This document shows, piece by piece, positions 15,705-25,067 of a stretch of DNA of 47,695 nucleotides (positions are counted from its first letter, which is position 1; each line of letters opens with the position of its first letter). The stretch lies in assembly GCA_905209435.1 (NCBI GenBank), contig CAJLTE010000014.1:1-47695 (forward strand), given 5' to 3'. The notes under the pieces were generated by a model. The model made no database searches and was not told the DNA's origin. It was given only the letters and a program-made list of their open reading frames with translations. The DNA is from an uncultured Blautia sp. GTDB lineage: Bacteria > Bacillota_A > Clostridia > Lachnospirales > Lachnospiraceae. The translations under genes were made by a program, and so were the position numbers.

Positions 15705-18599
15705 CTATTTTATTATTTCCTGCCAGTTTTCAGTTCCGAATACCTGTTTTACTTCCGGTATACCAACCATTGCAGGGAAAAATCTTTTAATATCAGTTAA
15801 AATCACAGCATAGTCAAATTTTGACATCCCCAGAATTCTTCTCAGTTCCCGCCTGTAAAAATCCTCTAATTCTGCCGGTACTTCTTTCTGGTTATTTTTT
15901 ATAAACTGCATATGCCGTACATATTCCTCACCTGTAGCCGGATAAGATGGTTTCCAGTAAAGAACTCTTATCTGCTCCGGAAGCGCATTCAGATAATCTG
16001 CAGTATCTTCCTGTGAAGCTCCGTCACCGATCAGTGTGATATCATATTTTTCAAAATCCATTTTATCCAGAAGATCATCCAGCTGTTCCTTTTCTTTGTT
16101 TTCCCTGAAATCTCCTGCATAGATGAGAACAGATTTCTTTTTTTCTGTTTCATTTTTATTCCAGTGTATACTGTGGTCAGATTCTTTTCCCTCAAATATA
16201 GTTTCTGCTATCCGGCTGCATACAGTACCGTCATCCATCGGACAGATACTTTTTCTTGCTTCTTCCCGTTTCCCGGCATACTGTTGTGCAAAAGTCTCCA
16301 TACTGTGAAGGATTCTGCCAAGTTCTTCCTTTGATGCAGCAACAGGTCCCGGAAGCTGTTCTGTTCTAAAATACAGACCTCTGTAGGATTGGAATTCAGC
16401 CAGATCCGGAACATAAAAGAGTATCGGTCTGCCTGTTGCAAGATAATCGAAGAAAATACTGGAATAATCAGAAATCAATACATCTGTCACAGAAAGTATT
16501 TCATTTGTATCCATGACAGCTGGGATGAATTTCTCTTTTTCTTTTCCTAAATCTACCTTACTTTGCTGCATATAGTGATATACAATCTGATGAGGTTTTA
16601 CCAGAATCTGATATTTCTCTGTATCTATATTTTTCTCAGCAAGTTTTATCACATCATAAAAATCCTGAAGACTCATATCCGGGTCACTGTACTTGTCTCC
16701 CTTCCATGTAGGAGCATACAGAATAACTTTTTTCTTCTCATCTACAGATACACCCTGATTCTGAAGCTTCCGGAGAATTTCAGTCCTGATTTCGTTAAAA
16801 AAAACATCTGTCCGTGGAAATCCTTCTTCCAGAACAGTCCCCTGGAAAATTTCTTTCATCTTATAGGATTTTTTGTATGCGATTTCTGTCATATATGATC
16901 CGGATGACAGTATATAATCCGCACTCAAAAGATTTCTCGCTGTATTTCCCTGAGTTACATTCGCTCCCGGGATATCAAATCCCATATTTTTCATAGGTGT
17001 TCCATGCCAGGTATTCAGATAGATCTGTTCTTTTCGCTTAAGGAAATATCCCGGAAAGCTGACATTATTAATCAGATACTGAGACACTGCAAGTGCTTTG
17101 CAGTACTCCCTTGTTCTGAATTTTACAAACCTCACATTAGGATATTCCTTATAAACATCTATCATATCCTGATTTTTTTCAAGATCATCTATTACCCATA
17201 TATGCGTAAATTTCTGAAACTCCTCTTTTTCGATCAGATATTTGAACATGGCATATGGATTACAGATCATACCTCTTCCGCCGTAAGCTTCATAAAGAAT
17301 AGTATTTTTCTCTACCAGATAATCTTTCACATATTGCGCATAGGCATCCCGAAGAGGATATTTATCTTCATATCTGCGAATCTTCTTCTCATTTTTTTGA
17401 GAAAAACTTTTAACTCCCATTAGCTCTGCAAAAAGACCATTCCATGCCTCAGCAGATTTCTCCACACTGAAATCCTCAGACTTTCGAATCGCATTTTCCG
17501 ACATTTCCGCACGGAGTCCGGGATCATGTGCCAGTTTCAGCATGGCCTGTGCAAACTGATCCGTATCAAAAGCCTCCGGCAAAAATCCGGTTTTTCCGTC
17601 CTCAATTATCAGATCCATTGCGCCTGTATGAAAAGCGATCACAGGAAGTCCAAATTCATAAGCCTCCATAATGACCATAGGCCAGCCTTCCCATCTGGAC
17701 GGCAGGAGAAATACAGAAGAGTTAAGATAATACTTTTCAGGTTCTATACTGTATCCCACAAAATTGATTCTGTGATCAATATGCCTTCTTTTAGCGTCTT
17801 CTTTTATTTCATCCTGCAGTTCTCCGATTCCGATAATATCCAGTTCCCATTCTTCATCCTGTCTGCAGAATTTTTCAAAAGCCTCCATCATCAGATCCAG
17901 CCCCTTTGCATAGACAAAGCGGGTAGCCATAAAGAACTTCTTTGCATGAAGATTACATTTCTTTTCACTGACAAAACTTCGGGGATTTATTTTAACCTCT
18001 GTTTCAATTCCCAGTTTTTCTTTGTAATCTCTCTTATCATATTCGCTCAATACAATATACCTGTCCAGCTTAGGCAGGTATTCCTGCAGAAGACATTCCT
18101 GTTTCCAGAATGCAATTCCGGGCACATCAATATATCCGCTGTAGCAGTTGTGCTGCCAGCCAATCGTCTTAGCTTTCAGATAGGGTGCAAGCATTGCCAG
18201 CCTCAGACTGATAGCTCCTGTAGCAATGATAATATCGTAATCCTGTGCATTCAGATATTCGATCCATTTATTCCTTACCTTTGCAGGATAGAGTGAATTT
18301 GCAAGCAGATGGTTAAATCTTTTTTTATTAAAGACACCGTGTTTATTGTTGAGATCTAATACAGTATCCCGAAACCAGGAAGCAGGCGTCCAGTGTCTGT
18401 TGATAAAGTCATTGTTGTCAATAAAATCCACATCAATATCTTCGCTCATATGATACATGTTCCGGTTTTCTTTAAACCGGTCCTGATATACCATAATTGT
18501 TACATCATGTTCCTTCAGAAGCTCATTAGCCAGAACGGTTACTACCCTTTTTGTTCCACCCAGAGAAAAAATCTTACTGGTCCATATACATATTTTCAT
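15705..18599 (-). CDS. GT4 glycosyltransferase fused to TagF-like glycerophosphotransferase
   Basis: A 964-aa cytoplasmic, membrane-associated enzyme of surface polymer synthesis. Residues 1-395 form a GT4 retaining glycosyltransferase (start MKICIWTSKIFSLGGTKRV; donor-site motif SRWEGWPMVIME with EX7E). Residues about 420-815 are a CDP-glycerol glycerophosphotransferase domain (LNTWHGTPMKNMG and SDYSSIFFDYLATGRPI). Residues about 835-964 resemble the beginning of another glycosyltransferase (SVLIYAGDFRENK) but lack a donor-binding half. The ATG at 18599 follows GGAGGAG. The GT4 half is closely similar to the separate gene at 19839, so duplication and fusion are likely. It is the last gene of the run, four bases after the preceding stop. 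Confidence 0.85.
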   Translation of the reverse strand: MKICIWTSKIFSLGGTKRVVTVLANELLKEHDVTIMVYQDRFKENRNMYHMSEDIDVDFIDNNDFINRHWTPASWFRDTVLDLNNKHGVFNKKRFNHLLANSLYPAKVRNKWIEYLNAQDYDIIIATGAISLRLAMLAPYLKAKTIGWQHNCYSGYIDVPGIAFWKQECLLQEYLPKLDRYIVLSEYDKRDYKEKLGIETEVKINPRSFVSEKKCNLHAKKFFMATRFVYAKGLDLMMEAFEKFCRQDEEWELDIIGIGELQDEIKEDAKRRHIDHRINFVGYSIEPEKYYLNSSVFLLPSRWEGWPMVIMEAYEFGLPVIAFHTGAMDLIIEDGKTGFLPEAFDTDQFAQAMLKLAHDPGLRAEMSENAIRKSEDFSVEKSAEAWNGLFAELMGVKSFSQKNEKKIRRYEDKYPLRDAYAQYVKDYLVEKNTILYEAYGGRGMICNPYAMFKYLIEKEEFQKFTHIWVIDDLEKNQDMIDVYKEYPNVRFVKFRTREYCKALAVSQYLINNVSFPGYFLKRKEQIYLNTWHGTPMKNMGFDIPGANVTQGNTARNLLSADYILSSGSYMTEIAYKKSYKMKEIFQGTVLEEGFPRTDVFFNEIRTEILRKLQNQGVSVDEKKKVILYAPTWKGDKYSDPDMSLQDFYDVIKLAEKNIDTEKYQILVKPHQIVYHYMQQSKVDLGKEKEKFIPAVMDTNEILSVTDVLISDYSSIFFDYLATGRPILFYVPDLAEFQSYRGLYFRTEQLPGPVAASKEELGRILHSMETFAQQYAGKREEARKSICPMDDGTVCSRIAETIFEGKESDHSIHWNKNETEKKKSVLIYAGDFRENKEKEQLDDLLDKMDFEKYDITLIGDGASQEDTADYLNALPEQIRVLYWKPSYPATGEEYVRHMQFIKNNQKEVPAELEDFYRRELRRILGMSKFDYAVILTDIKRFFPAMVGIPEVKQVFGTENWQEIIK

Positions 18600-18603
18600 T
18601 GGC

Positions 18604-19809
18604 TTACTCCTCCGTAAATATGGTGTCTGCAATGCGTTTGCTGTAATTCCCGCATGTATTCAAAAGTCTCCCGGAGGTCTGTATACGCGCCTGAGCATAT
18701 TCATCCTTTTTATTGCCTGTATCCTGTATAAATCTGCATATGTCTTCAAATGACTCTATATGCTCTCCCGGAAGAAATTCCGGGTATCCATCGAATACCC
18801 ATTTTTTCTTCTCATCAAGCTCTGTAATGAGATATCCCACAGGTCTGTTCAGAAGCAGATAATCTATCAGCACAGACGAGTAATCACTGATCAGAGCATC
18901 TGTATCGTGAAGCAGCTCATAAATGCTCATTCCCGTTTTTTCCAGAGCAGCATTCGTAATCTTTGTAATATTGGTCAGTGTAATATTATTTTGTTCCAGA
19001 ATCGTATTTTTTGTAATCAGATGTATTTTGTTCTGACGACAGACTTCATCCAGTTTCTGCAGCTGTTCAGACTCCAGTACGCGTTTTTCCACAGGATACC
19101 ACAAAATCAGCTGTTTACTGTCTGATTTCTTCAGAAGGTTGTTTTTATACTCTTCTGCTTTTACGCTCCCCTGTATGATCCTGTCATAATGCGGATAACC
19201 CAATGGAAGCATTTTTTTCGTTGTACATCCGAATGCTTCTTTCATGGGAATATTGAATTTCTCTCCCGGGGTCAGACAATGATCAAAGAAAATTTTTTTA
19301 CGATTTGCATTCACCGCATAGTCGCAGCCATGCCAGAGATTGACAAATATCTGATTCTTACGTGTCATTGCAATCCAGTTTACAGACTGATCATAAAAAA
19401 TATAGCGTGAACTGAGCATATATCTGTAAGATGCAGCATTACGGCATTCCTGATCATGCTTCTGATGACTCTGTATAAAACGGACATTTTTCGTTTTATA
19501 TTTTTTCAGTTTCTCCGGATTCCGCACCAGCCAGATAATTTCATATTTTTTATTGTAACCGTTTTCTATCAGGTAATCGTAAAAAATTCTTCCTTCACCA
19601 CTGAAATCCTTTTTTGTTTCAAACAAAATTCGATTTTCTATTACTTTCGGCGGAAATTTTTTCAGCTTTTCAATTTTGTTTATATCATATAAGGTATAGG
19701 CAATATCCGACCAGAAGATCTCCAACATGGTCCGAAACCCTTCCTGCCCTTTGTTCTTCTTTAATTCTCTTAAATACTCTCCAAAATTCAGGTCTTTGAT
19801 CTTAAACAT
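18604..19809 (-). CDS. TagF-like CDP-glycerol glycerophosphotransferase
   Basis: A 401-aa enzyme that transfers glycerol-phosphate (or a related polyol-phosphate) from a CDP-activated donor to a growing polymer. Family motifs: NLWHGCDYAVNANR (about 158-171), GYPHYDRI (about 204-211) and SDYSSVLIDYLLLNRPVGYLI (about 306-326). The N-terminal part (1-60) is probably a membrane-binding segment, as in TagF. It is one of three stand-alone TagF paralogues in the cluster plus one fused copy; they may act in sequence (primer, polymerase, branch) or on different polyols. Which one polymerises cannot be told. Confidence 0.85.
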   Translation of the reverse strand: MFKIKDLNFGEYLRELKKNKGQEGFRTMLEIFWSDIAYTLYDINKIEKLKKFPPKVIENRILFETKKDFSGEGRIFYDYLIENGYNKKYEIIWLVRNPEKLKKYKTKNVRFIQSHQKHDQECRNAASYRYMLSSRYIFYDQSVNWIAMTRKNQIFVNLWHGCDYAVNANRKKIFFDHCLTPGEKFNIPMKEAFGCTTKKMLPLGYPHYDRIIQGSVKAEEYKNNLLKKSDSKQLILWYPVEKRVLESEQLQKLDEVCRQNKIHLITKNTILEQNNITLTNITKITNAALEKTGMSIYELLHDTDALISDYSSVLIDYLLLNRPVGYLITELDEKKKWVFDGYPEFLPGEHIESFEDICRFIQDTGNKKDEYAQARIQTSGRLLNTCGNYSKRIADTIFTEE

Positions 19810-19838
19810 ATCCCTACACTTTCTTCAGTTCTTAGCCC

Positions 19839-21020
19839 TTACAGGCTTTCGAGCAGCTTCTGCCATCTCTGAGCAACATGTTTCTCGGAAAATCTGTCTG
19901 CTTTTTCCAGGGCTTTTCTTCCCATTGTTCTTCTGGTTTCCTCATCATGAGCAAGCTTTACCATAGCAGCAGCAAACTGATCTACATCAAATTTATCAAC
20001 AATCAGACCATCTTCTCCGTTGGTAATGATCAAATCTACAGGAACAATATCAAACGCAATAACAGGCATTCCCATTTCAAAGGCTTCTACGATCACAAGC
20101 CCCCAGCCTTCCCATCTGGAAGAAAGAAGATACACAGAAGACTGAAGGAAATATTTCTGCACATTATTTGTCACACCTATAAATTCAACTCTGTCCTGAA
20201 CCTTTCGCATCCATACGCGATCCAGCACTTCTGCACGAAGCGGACCGTCACCGGCAATCACCAGCTTCCATTCATCATCCACAGTACAGAATTTTGCAAA
20301 GGCATCGATCAGAAGATCCATTCCTTTCTGCTCTACAAAACGGGCAGCCACAAAAAACTGCTTCTGCCCCAGATCTGTCTTTTCCTCACTGGTAAAGCTT
20401 CGCGGATTGTCCATGGCAACACAGTCAATTCCCAGTTTCTCTTTAAAATCCCTTCTGTCATATTCATTAAGAACTACATAGCTGTTCAGCTTCGGGAGAT
20501 ACTTTTTAAGAATTTCTTCTTTTTTCCAGAACAGAATGCCTTTCTGCAAAACATACGTATCATAGCAGTTATGCTGCCAGCCAACCGTCTTTGCTTTCAG
20601 ATCATCTGCCACATAAGCAAGCGTCAGTGCATTTCCTGCTGTGGCAATAATCACATCATAATCCTTACTGTTTAAATAATTGGTAAGTCTTTTCTGAAGA
20701 TGTTTTGGAAAAAATGCGTTTTTTAATGTTTCCACCATCCCCGGTGTATTAAAACATCCGGTCTTATTATTCAGAACACGTATTACTGATCTGGCATATT
20801 TCCCCGGGGTCTTCTGATTATCACGATAATCCCCTGCATTTACATAATCAATCTTTACTCTTTCATCCAAACCATACATGGCCCTGTTTTCCATATTTGG
20901 TTTATCAAAGGTCATGATGGTGATATCATTATTCTCTACCAGTTCATTAACCACAACGGTAATTACTCTTTTTGTTCCGCCCAGACGGAAAATACTGTTC
21001 GTCCAAATGCAAATTTTCAT
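19839..21020 (-). CDS. GT4 family glycosyltransferase
   Basis: A 393-aa GT-B enzyme with N-terminal Rossmann domain (KICIWTNSIFRLGGTKRVI; GWQHNCYDTYV about 173-183) and C-terminal nucleotide-sugar domain (VAARFVEQKGMDLLIDAF about 232-249; SRWEGWGLVIVEAFEMGMPV about 312-331, with EX7E). The donor sugar is unknown. It is a near paralogue of the N-terminal half of the fusion gene at 15705. The neighbours on both sides are TagF-like genes, so the sugar is probably added to a glycerol-phosphate chain. Confidence 0.87.
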   Translation of the reverse strand: MKICIWTNSIFRLGGTKRVITVVVNELVENNDITIMTFDKPNMENRAMYGLDERVKIDYVNAGDYRDNQKTPGKYARSVIRVLNNKTGCFNTPGMVETLKNAFFPKHLQKRLTNYLNSKDYDVIIATAGNALTLAYVADDLKAKTVGWQHNCYDTYVLQKGILFWKKEEILKKYLPKLNSYVVLNEYDRRDFKEKLGIDCVAMDNPRSFTSEEKTDLGQKQFFVAARFVEQKGMDLLIDAFAKFCTVDDEWKLVIAGDGPLRAEVLDRVWMRKVQDRVEFIGVTNNVQKYFLQSSVYLLSSRWEGWGLVIVEAFEMGMPVIAFDIVPVDLIITNGEDGLIVDKFDVDQFAAAMVKLAHDEETRRTMGRKALEKADRFSEKHVAQRWQKLLESL

Positions 21021-21040
21021 TCTTTTACTCTTTCCTTTTG

Positions 21041-22336
21041 TTATTTCACAATCTCAAAACGGTCCAGGATACGCTTACAGTAATCATCTGTTTTATTATG
21101 AGTTACATCAATAACTTTATTGCGCAGTTCTTTACCCAGATCTACCCCATTACTTACATTTTTGATAAATACCTCAAGGTCATTCAGATTATACAGATGC
21201 TCTCCAGGCATATATTCACGGGGATCTTCAAATGCGAATCCCCTTGTTTTTGCATAATCAGCAAGTCCGTCAAGTGTAAAACCGATAGGCTTATCCACCA
21301 GTATATAGTCAATAGCAACGGATGAAAAATCTGTAATCAGCGCATCTGTTCTGGCGATCATCTCATACAGCTGGATTCCCTTTTCAGTCAGAATATCATC
21401 ATCCAGATAAAATACATGAGGATCTTTTTTCTCTTCAGAATCTACCTGAGGTGCTCTTCCGATCCTGTGACGCTTGATTATCAGATTGACATTTGCCTCT
21501 TCACAGATTTTTTCCAGTCTGTCCAGATCAAGGACAGAATTCATAAGAGGAAGTCCGATAATGGAAGGAATCGGGTTATCATAATAAATCAGATCTTTAG
21601 TCTGTATAAAGGTCGGCATCCACAAAATATTCTTTCTCGGTCTGCTGTCTGATGCACCGCTGCTTAAAGAAGCAAAATATTTTGCCACTTCAGGATTGTC
21701 CTTTTTGTAGAGATTGTATCTCGGATATCCAATAGGCAACACCTTTTCTTTATCACATCCAAAAAACTCTGCTTTTGTATCAATAAATACCCTGCCCGGT
21801 ACAAGACAGTAATCAAAGATATTCTCTTTGCCAGGAACTCGTCTGGAAGCTTTATAACCGCAGCCATGCCAGAGATTCACATAAATCTGATCCGGCAGTT
21901 TTTTCTCTACCCAGCGGAATACATGCGTAAACAGTACATATTTAGATGTCAATGCATAATAATATGCCCTGACAGTTCTCTGAATATGATGTTTGCCAAT
22001 ACTTCTTACAAACTTCACATTTTTTGTTTTATACTGTTGGAATTTCTTCGGATCCTCTACCAGCCAGATAATCTGATACTTATCTGTGTATCCGTTTTCC
22101 ACCATATATTCACTTATTACACGACCATTATCTGCATAATCGGGTTTGGTCTCTATGATGATCCGGTTACTTTTCGGAGTACGGATCATTTTCTTTAAAA
22201 GTTTTATGATCGGAAGCAGAAAAATTTTATACAAAGCATAACTGCATCCCATATCTATGGCACGTTTTCTGCCATAAAGCGTTTCCATCTTCTTATATTT
22301 CTTTGTTACTGACTTTTTTATGCGCCCTATATTCAT
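21041..22336 (-). CDS. TagF-like CDP-glycerol glycerophosphotransferase
   Basis: A 431-aa TagF-family enzyme. Motifs: NLWHGCGYKASRRVPG (about 153-168), IGYPRYNLY (about 202-210), NLIIKRHRIG (about 282-291) and TDFSSVAIDYILVDKPIGFTL (about 330-350). A basic, partly hydrophobic N-terminus (1-55) probably anchors it at the membrane. It is closer in layout to the 22814 protein (both have GFxFE-PxEYMPGE) than to the 18604 one. It lies 41 bp downstream of tagD, in the same transcript. Confidence 0.86.
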   Translation of the reverse strand: MNIGRIKKSVTKKYKKMETLYGRKRAIDMGCSYALYKIFLLPIIKLLKKMIRTPKSNRIIIETKPDYADNGRVISEYMVENGYTDKYQIIWLVEDPKKFQQYKTKNVKFVRSIGKHHIQRTVRAYYYALTSKYVLFTHVFRWVEKKLPDQIYVNLWHGCGYKASRRVPGKENIFDYCLVPGRVFIDTKAEFFGCDKEKVLPIGYPRYNLYKKDNPEVAKYFASLSSGASDSRPRKNILWMPTFIQTKDLIYYDNPIPSIIGLPLMNSVLDLDRLEKICEEANVNLIIKRHRIGRAPQVDSEEKKDPHVFYLDDDILTEKGIQLYEMIARTDALITDFSSVAIDYILVDKPIGFTLDGLADYAKTRGFAFEDPREYMPGEHLYNLNDLEVFIKNVSNGVDLGKELRNKVIDVTHNKTDDYCKRILDRFEIVK

Positions 22337-22376
22337 TACAGTTTCCTTTCCCGTAGTTCTTCTTTATCTCATTTAT

Positions 22377-22793
22377 TTAATACTGTGTCAGTTTTTCACG
22401 AAGCATGGTAGATGAGGTATCCTTTGTATACGGAAGAAAAACAAGCTTTGCGCCAAGCTGTTCCATTTCTTTCCCTGTTTTTTCCCAGCGCTCATTTCCT
22501 TTCCAGTCATCACCAATATAAATCTCGTCAAAATGTACTTTTTCCCAGATTTTTGTTTTGTCCAGAGTATCTGTAGCGATCACTTCGTCCACATAGCGGA
22601 TCGCTCTCACGATCTCTACTCTTTCCTCCAGCGGTATGATCGGTCTTTTGTTCTTATATGACTCTACCAGTTCATCCTTATTAACCCCTACGATCAGATA
22701 GTCACAATGTCTTTTGGCATTTCTGATCAGATTCAGATGACCGATATGAAACATATCAAAAGTTCCCTGTGTATATCCTATTATTTTTCCCAT
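22377..22793 (-). CDS. tagD: Glycerol-3-phosphate cytidylyltransferase
   Basis: The 138-aa enzyme makes CDP-glycerol from CTP and glycerol-3-phosphate, the donor for the TagF-like enzymes in this cluster. It shows the nucleotidyltransferase signature GYTQGTFDMFHIGHLNLIRN (HxGH at 17-20 region) and KDTSSTMLRE near the C-terminus, the equivalent of the RTEGISTT motif. The ATG at 22793 is preferred over the TTG at 22805 because GGAGA lies between them. Its presence indicates that glycerol-phosphate is the polymer unit rather than ribitol-phosphate. Confidence 0.92.
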   Translation of the reverse strand: MGKIIGYTQGTFDMFHIGHLNLIRNAKRHCDYLIVGVNKDELVESYKNKRPIIPLEERVEIVRAIRYVDEVIATDTLDKTKIWEKVHFDEIYIGDDWKGNERWEKTGKEMEQLGAKLVFLPYTKDTSSTMLREKLTQY

Positions 22794-22813
22794 ATGATTC
22801 TCCAATCCCGTTT

Positions 22814-24061
22814 TTATAACTTCAGATATTCTGCCAGTTCTCTGCAGTAACTGTCTTTTACAGGCATACTGTGCATTACAGGCAGAAGTCTGTGTCTCTC
22901 CTCCCGGAAAGTATCTTTATTTTCCTGTATATGATCTGTAAATTCTTTAAATCCTTTCAGATCACAGATTTTTTCCCCGGGCATATATTCCAGAGGGTTT
23001 TCAAATACAAAGCCCCGGGTCTTTTTATATTCTTCCAGATCTACCAGCACATAAGCCAGCGGCCGGTCCAGAAGCATATAATCCACTGCCACAGAAGAAT
23101 AGTCCGAAATCAGTCCATCACCTGCACTGATCAGTTCATATAGCTGGATCTGCTCTCTGTCCAGCATGTCCTGTGTGACAAAACGGATATTTCTATATCT
23201 TTTCTCATCCAGATTCCAGGCTGACTGGACCGGATGTTTCTTTATTACAAGCAAAATGTCCCGTTTATTCAGATGATCATCCAGTTCCCTCAGTTCTCCC
23301 TCATTATACACCCCTGGCAGAGGAAAAGGAAGCTGTATTGCATTCTCCGCACTGTCCAGCACACCGCTCTGTCTGAAAGTAGGCATCCACAGGATCATCT
23401 TCCTGTCATTCATTCCAAACAATTTCCGGATGATTTCTTTTCTGCCTGTGGAAGGATATAACATCCAGTCATATCTTGGATACCCCAGCGGAATGATCCT
23501 GGATTTTTCACAATTCCAGTATCTGGCTTTCGTTTCTGTAAAAACAGGTCCCGGTACAAGAGCACAGTCAAAATGCATCATACTTTTTTTACCTGAATTA
23601 TCGCGGCTTTCTTTGGCAGCGTCTTTATATCCGCATCCATGCCACATATTTACCGTTACCTGACCTTTACAATGATAGAGATTCAGATATGCAGTATTAT
23701 TTGTATAGAAAAAATGTCCTGCCACCGCACCGTAATAATAGGCCAGCGGACTGGTCCAGCCATAACGATTTTCCGCAGTTACAAACTTTATATTTTTATA
23801 TTCTTTCTTTCTGAACTTCTTTTTATCTGAAACCATCCAGATAATCTTATATTTCGCATATTTTTCATGACTGGTGAGATACTCGCAAAATGCTCTTGGA
23901 TTATCCGTCATATCCTGCATTGTTCTGTTCTTAAAAACAATATAATTTTTTTTAAGTTTTCCAAACCTGGAAGCTGTTCTCCCGATGATCTGGAGTTCTG
24001 TTTTTGACATCAGCCGCGCCGGATAATATATAAGTTTCTTTAAAACTGCATTATTCAACAT
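22814..24061 (-). CDS. TagF-like CDP-glycerol glycerophosphotransferase
   Basis: A 415-aa TagF-family protein with VNMWHGCGYKDAAKE (about 145-159), LGYPRYDWM (about 193-201), LLVIKKHPVQSAW (about 274-286) and SDYSSVAVDYMLLDRPLAYVL (about 322-342). The ATG at 24061 is selected because GGAGGA precedes it; the reading frame continues upstream into the Stealth gene. It lies directly before tagD in the same direction, separated by 20 bp. Confidence 0.86.
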   Translation of the reverse strand: MLNNAVLKKLIYYPARLMSKTELQIIGRTASRFGKLKKNYIVFKNRTMQDMTDNPRAFCEYLTSHEKYAKYKIIWMVSDKKKFRKKEYKNIKFVTAENRYGWTSPLAYYYGAVAGHFFYTNNTAYLNLYHCKGQVTVNMWHGCGYKDAAKESRDNSGKKSMMHFDCALVPGPVFTETKARYWNCEKSRIIPLGYPRYDWMLYPSTGRKEIIRKLFGMNDRKMILWMPTFRQSGVLDSAENAIQLPFPLPGVYNEGELRELDDHLNKRDILLVIKKHPVQSAWNLDEKRYRNIRFVTQDMLDREQIQLYELISAGDGLISDYSSVAVDYMLLDRPLAYVLVDLEEYKKTRGFVFENPLEYMPGEKICDLKGFKEFTDHIQENKDTFREERHRLLPVMHSMPVKDSYCRELAEYLKL

Positions 24062-24074
24062 ACCTTCCTCCGGT

Positions 24075-25067
24075 TTACAGTTCAAATGATGATTTTTCAG
24101 GAAAGATAGTCTCAAAAGACTGCAGTATCCGTGCCTTCTGTTTTTCAAAATCTCCTACATCTGCTGTATCATTAATGCAGATCATTTTACATCTCTGATT
24201 GCGAATCGTATCATGAATCTGCTCATCATGTAATCCTATTGTATAAAACTTTCCAATCTTCGGAGACTGTGGTTCAAACATTCCTTCCATATATTGCCAG
24301 TATTTTAATACATACTGATTTACATCAAAAGAAGTCCTGAACCTGTTCTGGCAGATCTCGTCCAGAAGAGTTCCCTCTTCTTCCCACAATCTACTGTAAG
24401 TGTTTTTCAGAAATGCACTTGGCAGATGTGTATATTTAAAACTTGAAAACTCTCTGTACGGCATCATAAGAAGGTTTCTCAGTACCATTTTACCATACGC
24501 AGGATGGAGCCATTTTTTCCAGTGTTTCTTGAGAACTTCTTTCTTGGAATAGTGCATATTTGCCAGCGCTGCATCATTCATCAGCATGGAAGCAAACGGA
24601 TTACGGATATCATCCTGCACCAGTGCCGTTTCTATACAGCAATCTCTGGGAAGACCGTTTTTAAAGAAATCCTCTTCTGTCACAGCATTAAGTAAAAACA
24701 TATCATCATTAAAATATACAAACTGCTCAGATAATTCCGGAATTCTGTGAAAATTCAACTCCAGTGCATTAATATTAAAGGTAGGCAGATATTTCGGATC
24801 CATATAGTCCTCATGCCGTATAATCTTTAATTTCGGATGCTCTGTGTTCAGCCATGACGGTAAATGCCCCCATGTCACAAAATAGATACGATTCACCCAC
24901 GGAGCAAATTTCTCTACTCCCCTGAACCAGTATTGAAGATTATCCCAGTCACGATACCTGGCTGCTGAACCATCCGCTCCTTTCACAGGATGATACTGCC
25001 GGCGGACTTTCTGCCATTTTTCATCTGTTCCATCCACCCAGGTCAGCACAAAATCAATTTTTTCCAT
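24075..25067 (-). CDS. Stealth-family sugar-phosphate transferase
   Basis: The 330-aa product belongs to the Stealth family: CR1 DFVLTWVDG (residues 5-13), CR2 YRDWDNLQYWFRGVEKFAPW and VTWGHLPSWL (about 38-73) with FVYFNDDMFLL (about 116-126), CR3 around SSFKYTHLPSAF, and CR4 CINDTADVGDF near 300. Family members transfer hexose-1-phosphate units and make phosphodiester-linked capsules. With TagF enzymes and TagD alongside, the product may contain both sugar-phosphate and glycerol-phosphate. The start follows the stop of the preceding gene directly. Confidence 0.9.
   Translation of the reverse strand: MEKIDFVLTWVDGTDEKWQKVRRQYHPVKGADGSAARYRDWDNLQYWFRGVEKFAPWVNRIYFVTWGHLPSWLNTEHPKLKIIRHEDYMDPKYLPTFNINALELNFHRIPELSEQFVYFNDDMFLLNAVTEEDFFKNGLPRDCCIETALVQDDIRNPFASMLMNDAALANMHYSKKEVLKKHWKKWLHPAYGKMVLRNLLMMPYREFSSFKYTHLPSAFLKNTYSRLWEEEGTLLDEICQNRFRTSFDVNQYVLKYWQYMEGMFEPQSPKIGKFYTIGLHDEQIHDTIRNQRCKMICINDTADVGDFEKQKARILQSFETIFPEKSSFEL

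Noticed and set aside
17526..18296. 256-aa plus-strand ORF inside the GT4-TagF gene
   Set aside because: Antisense shadow with Phe/Cys/His-rich composition and no domain.
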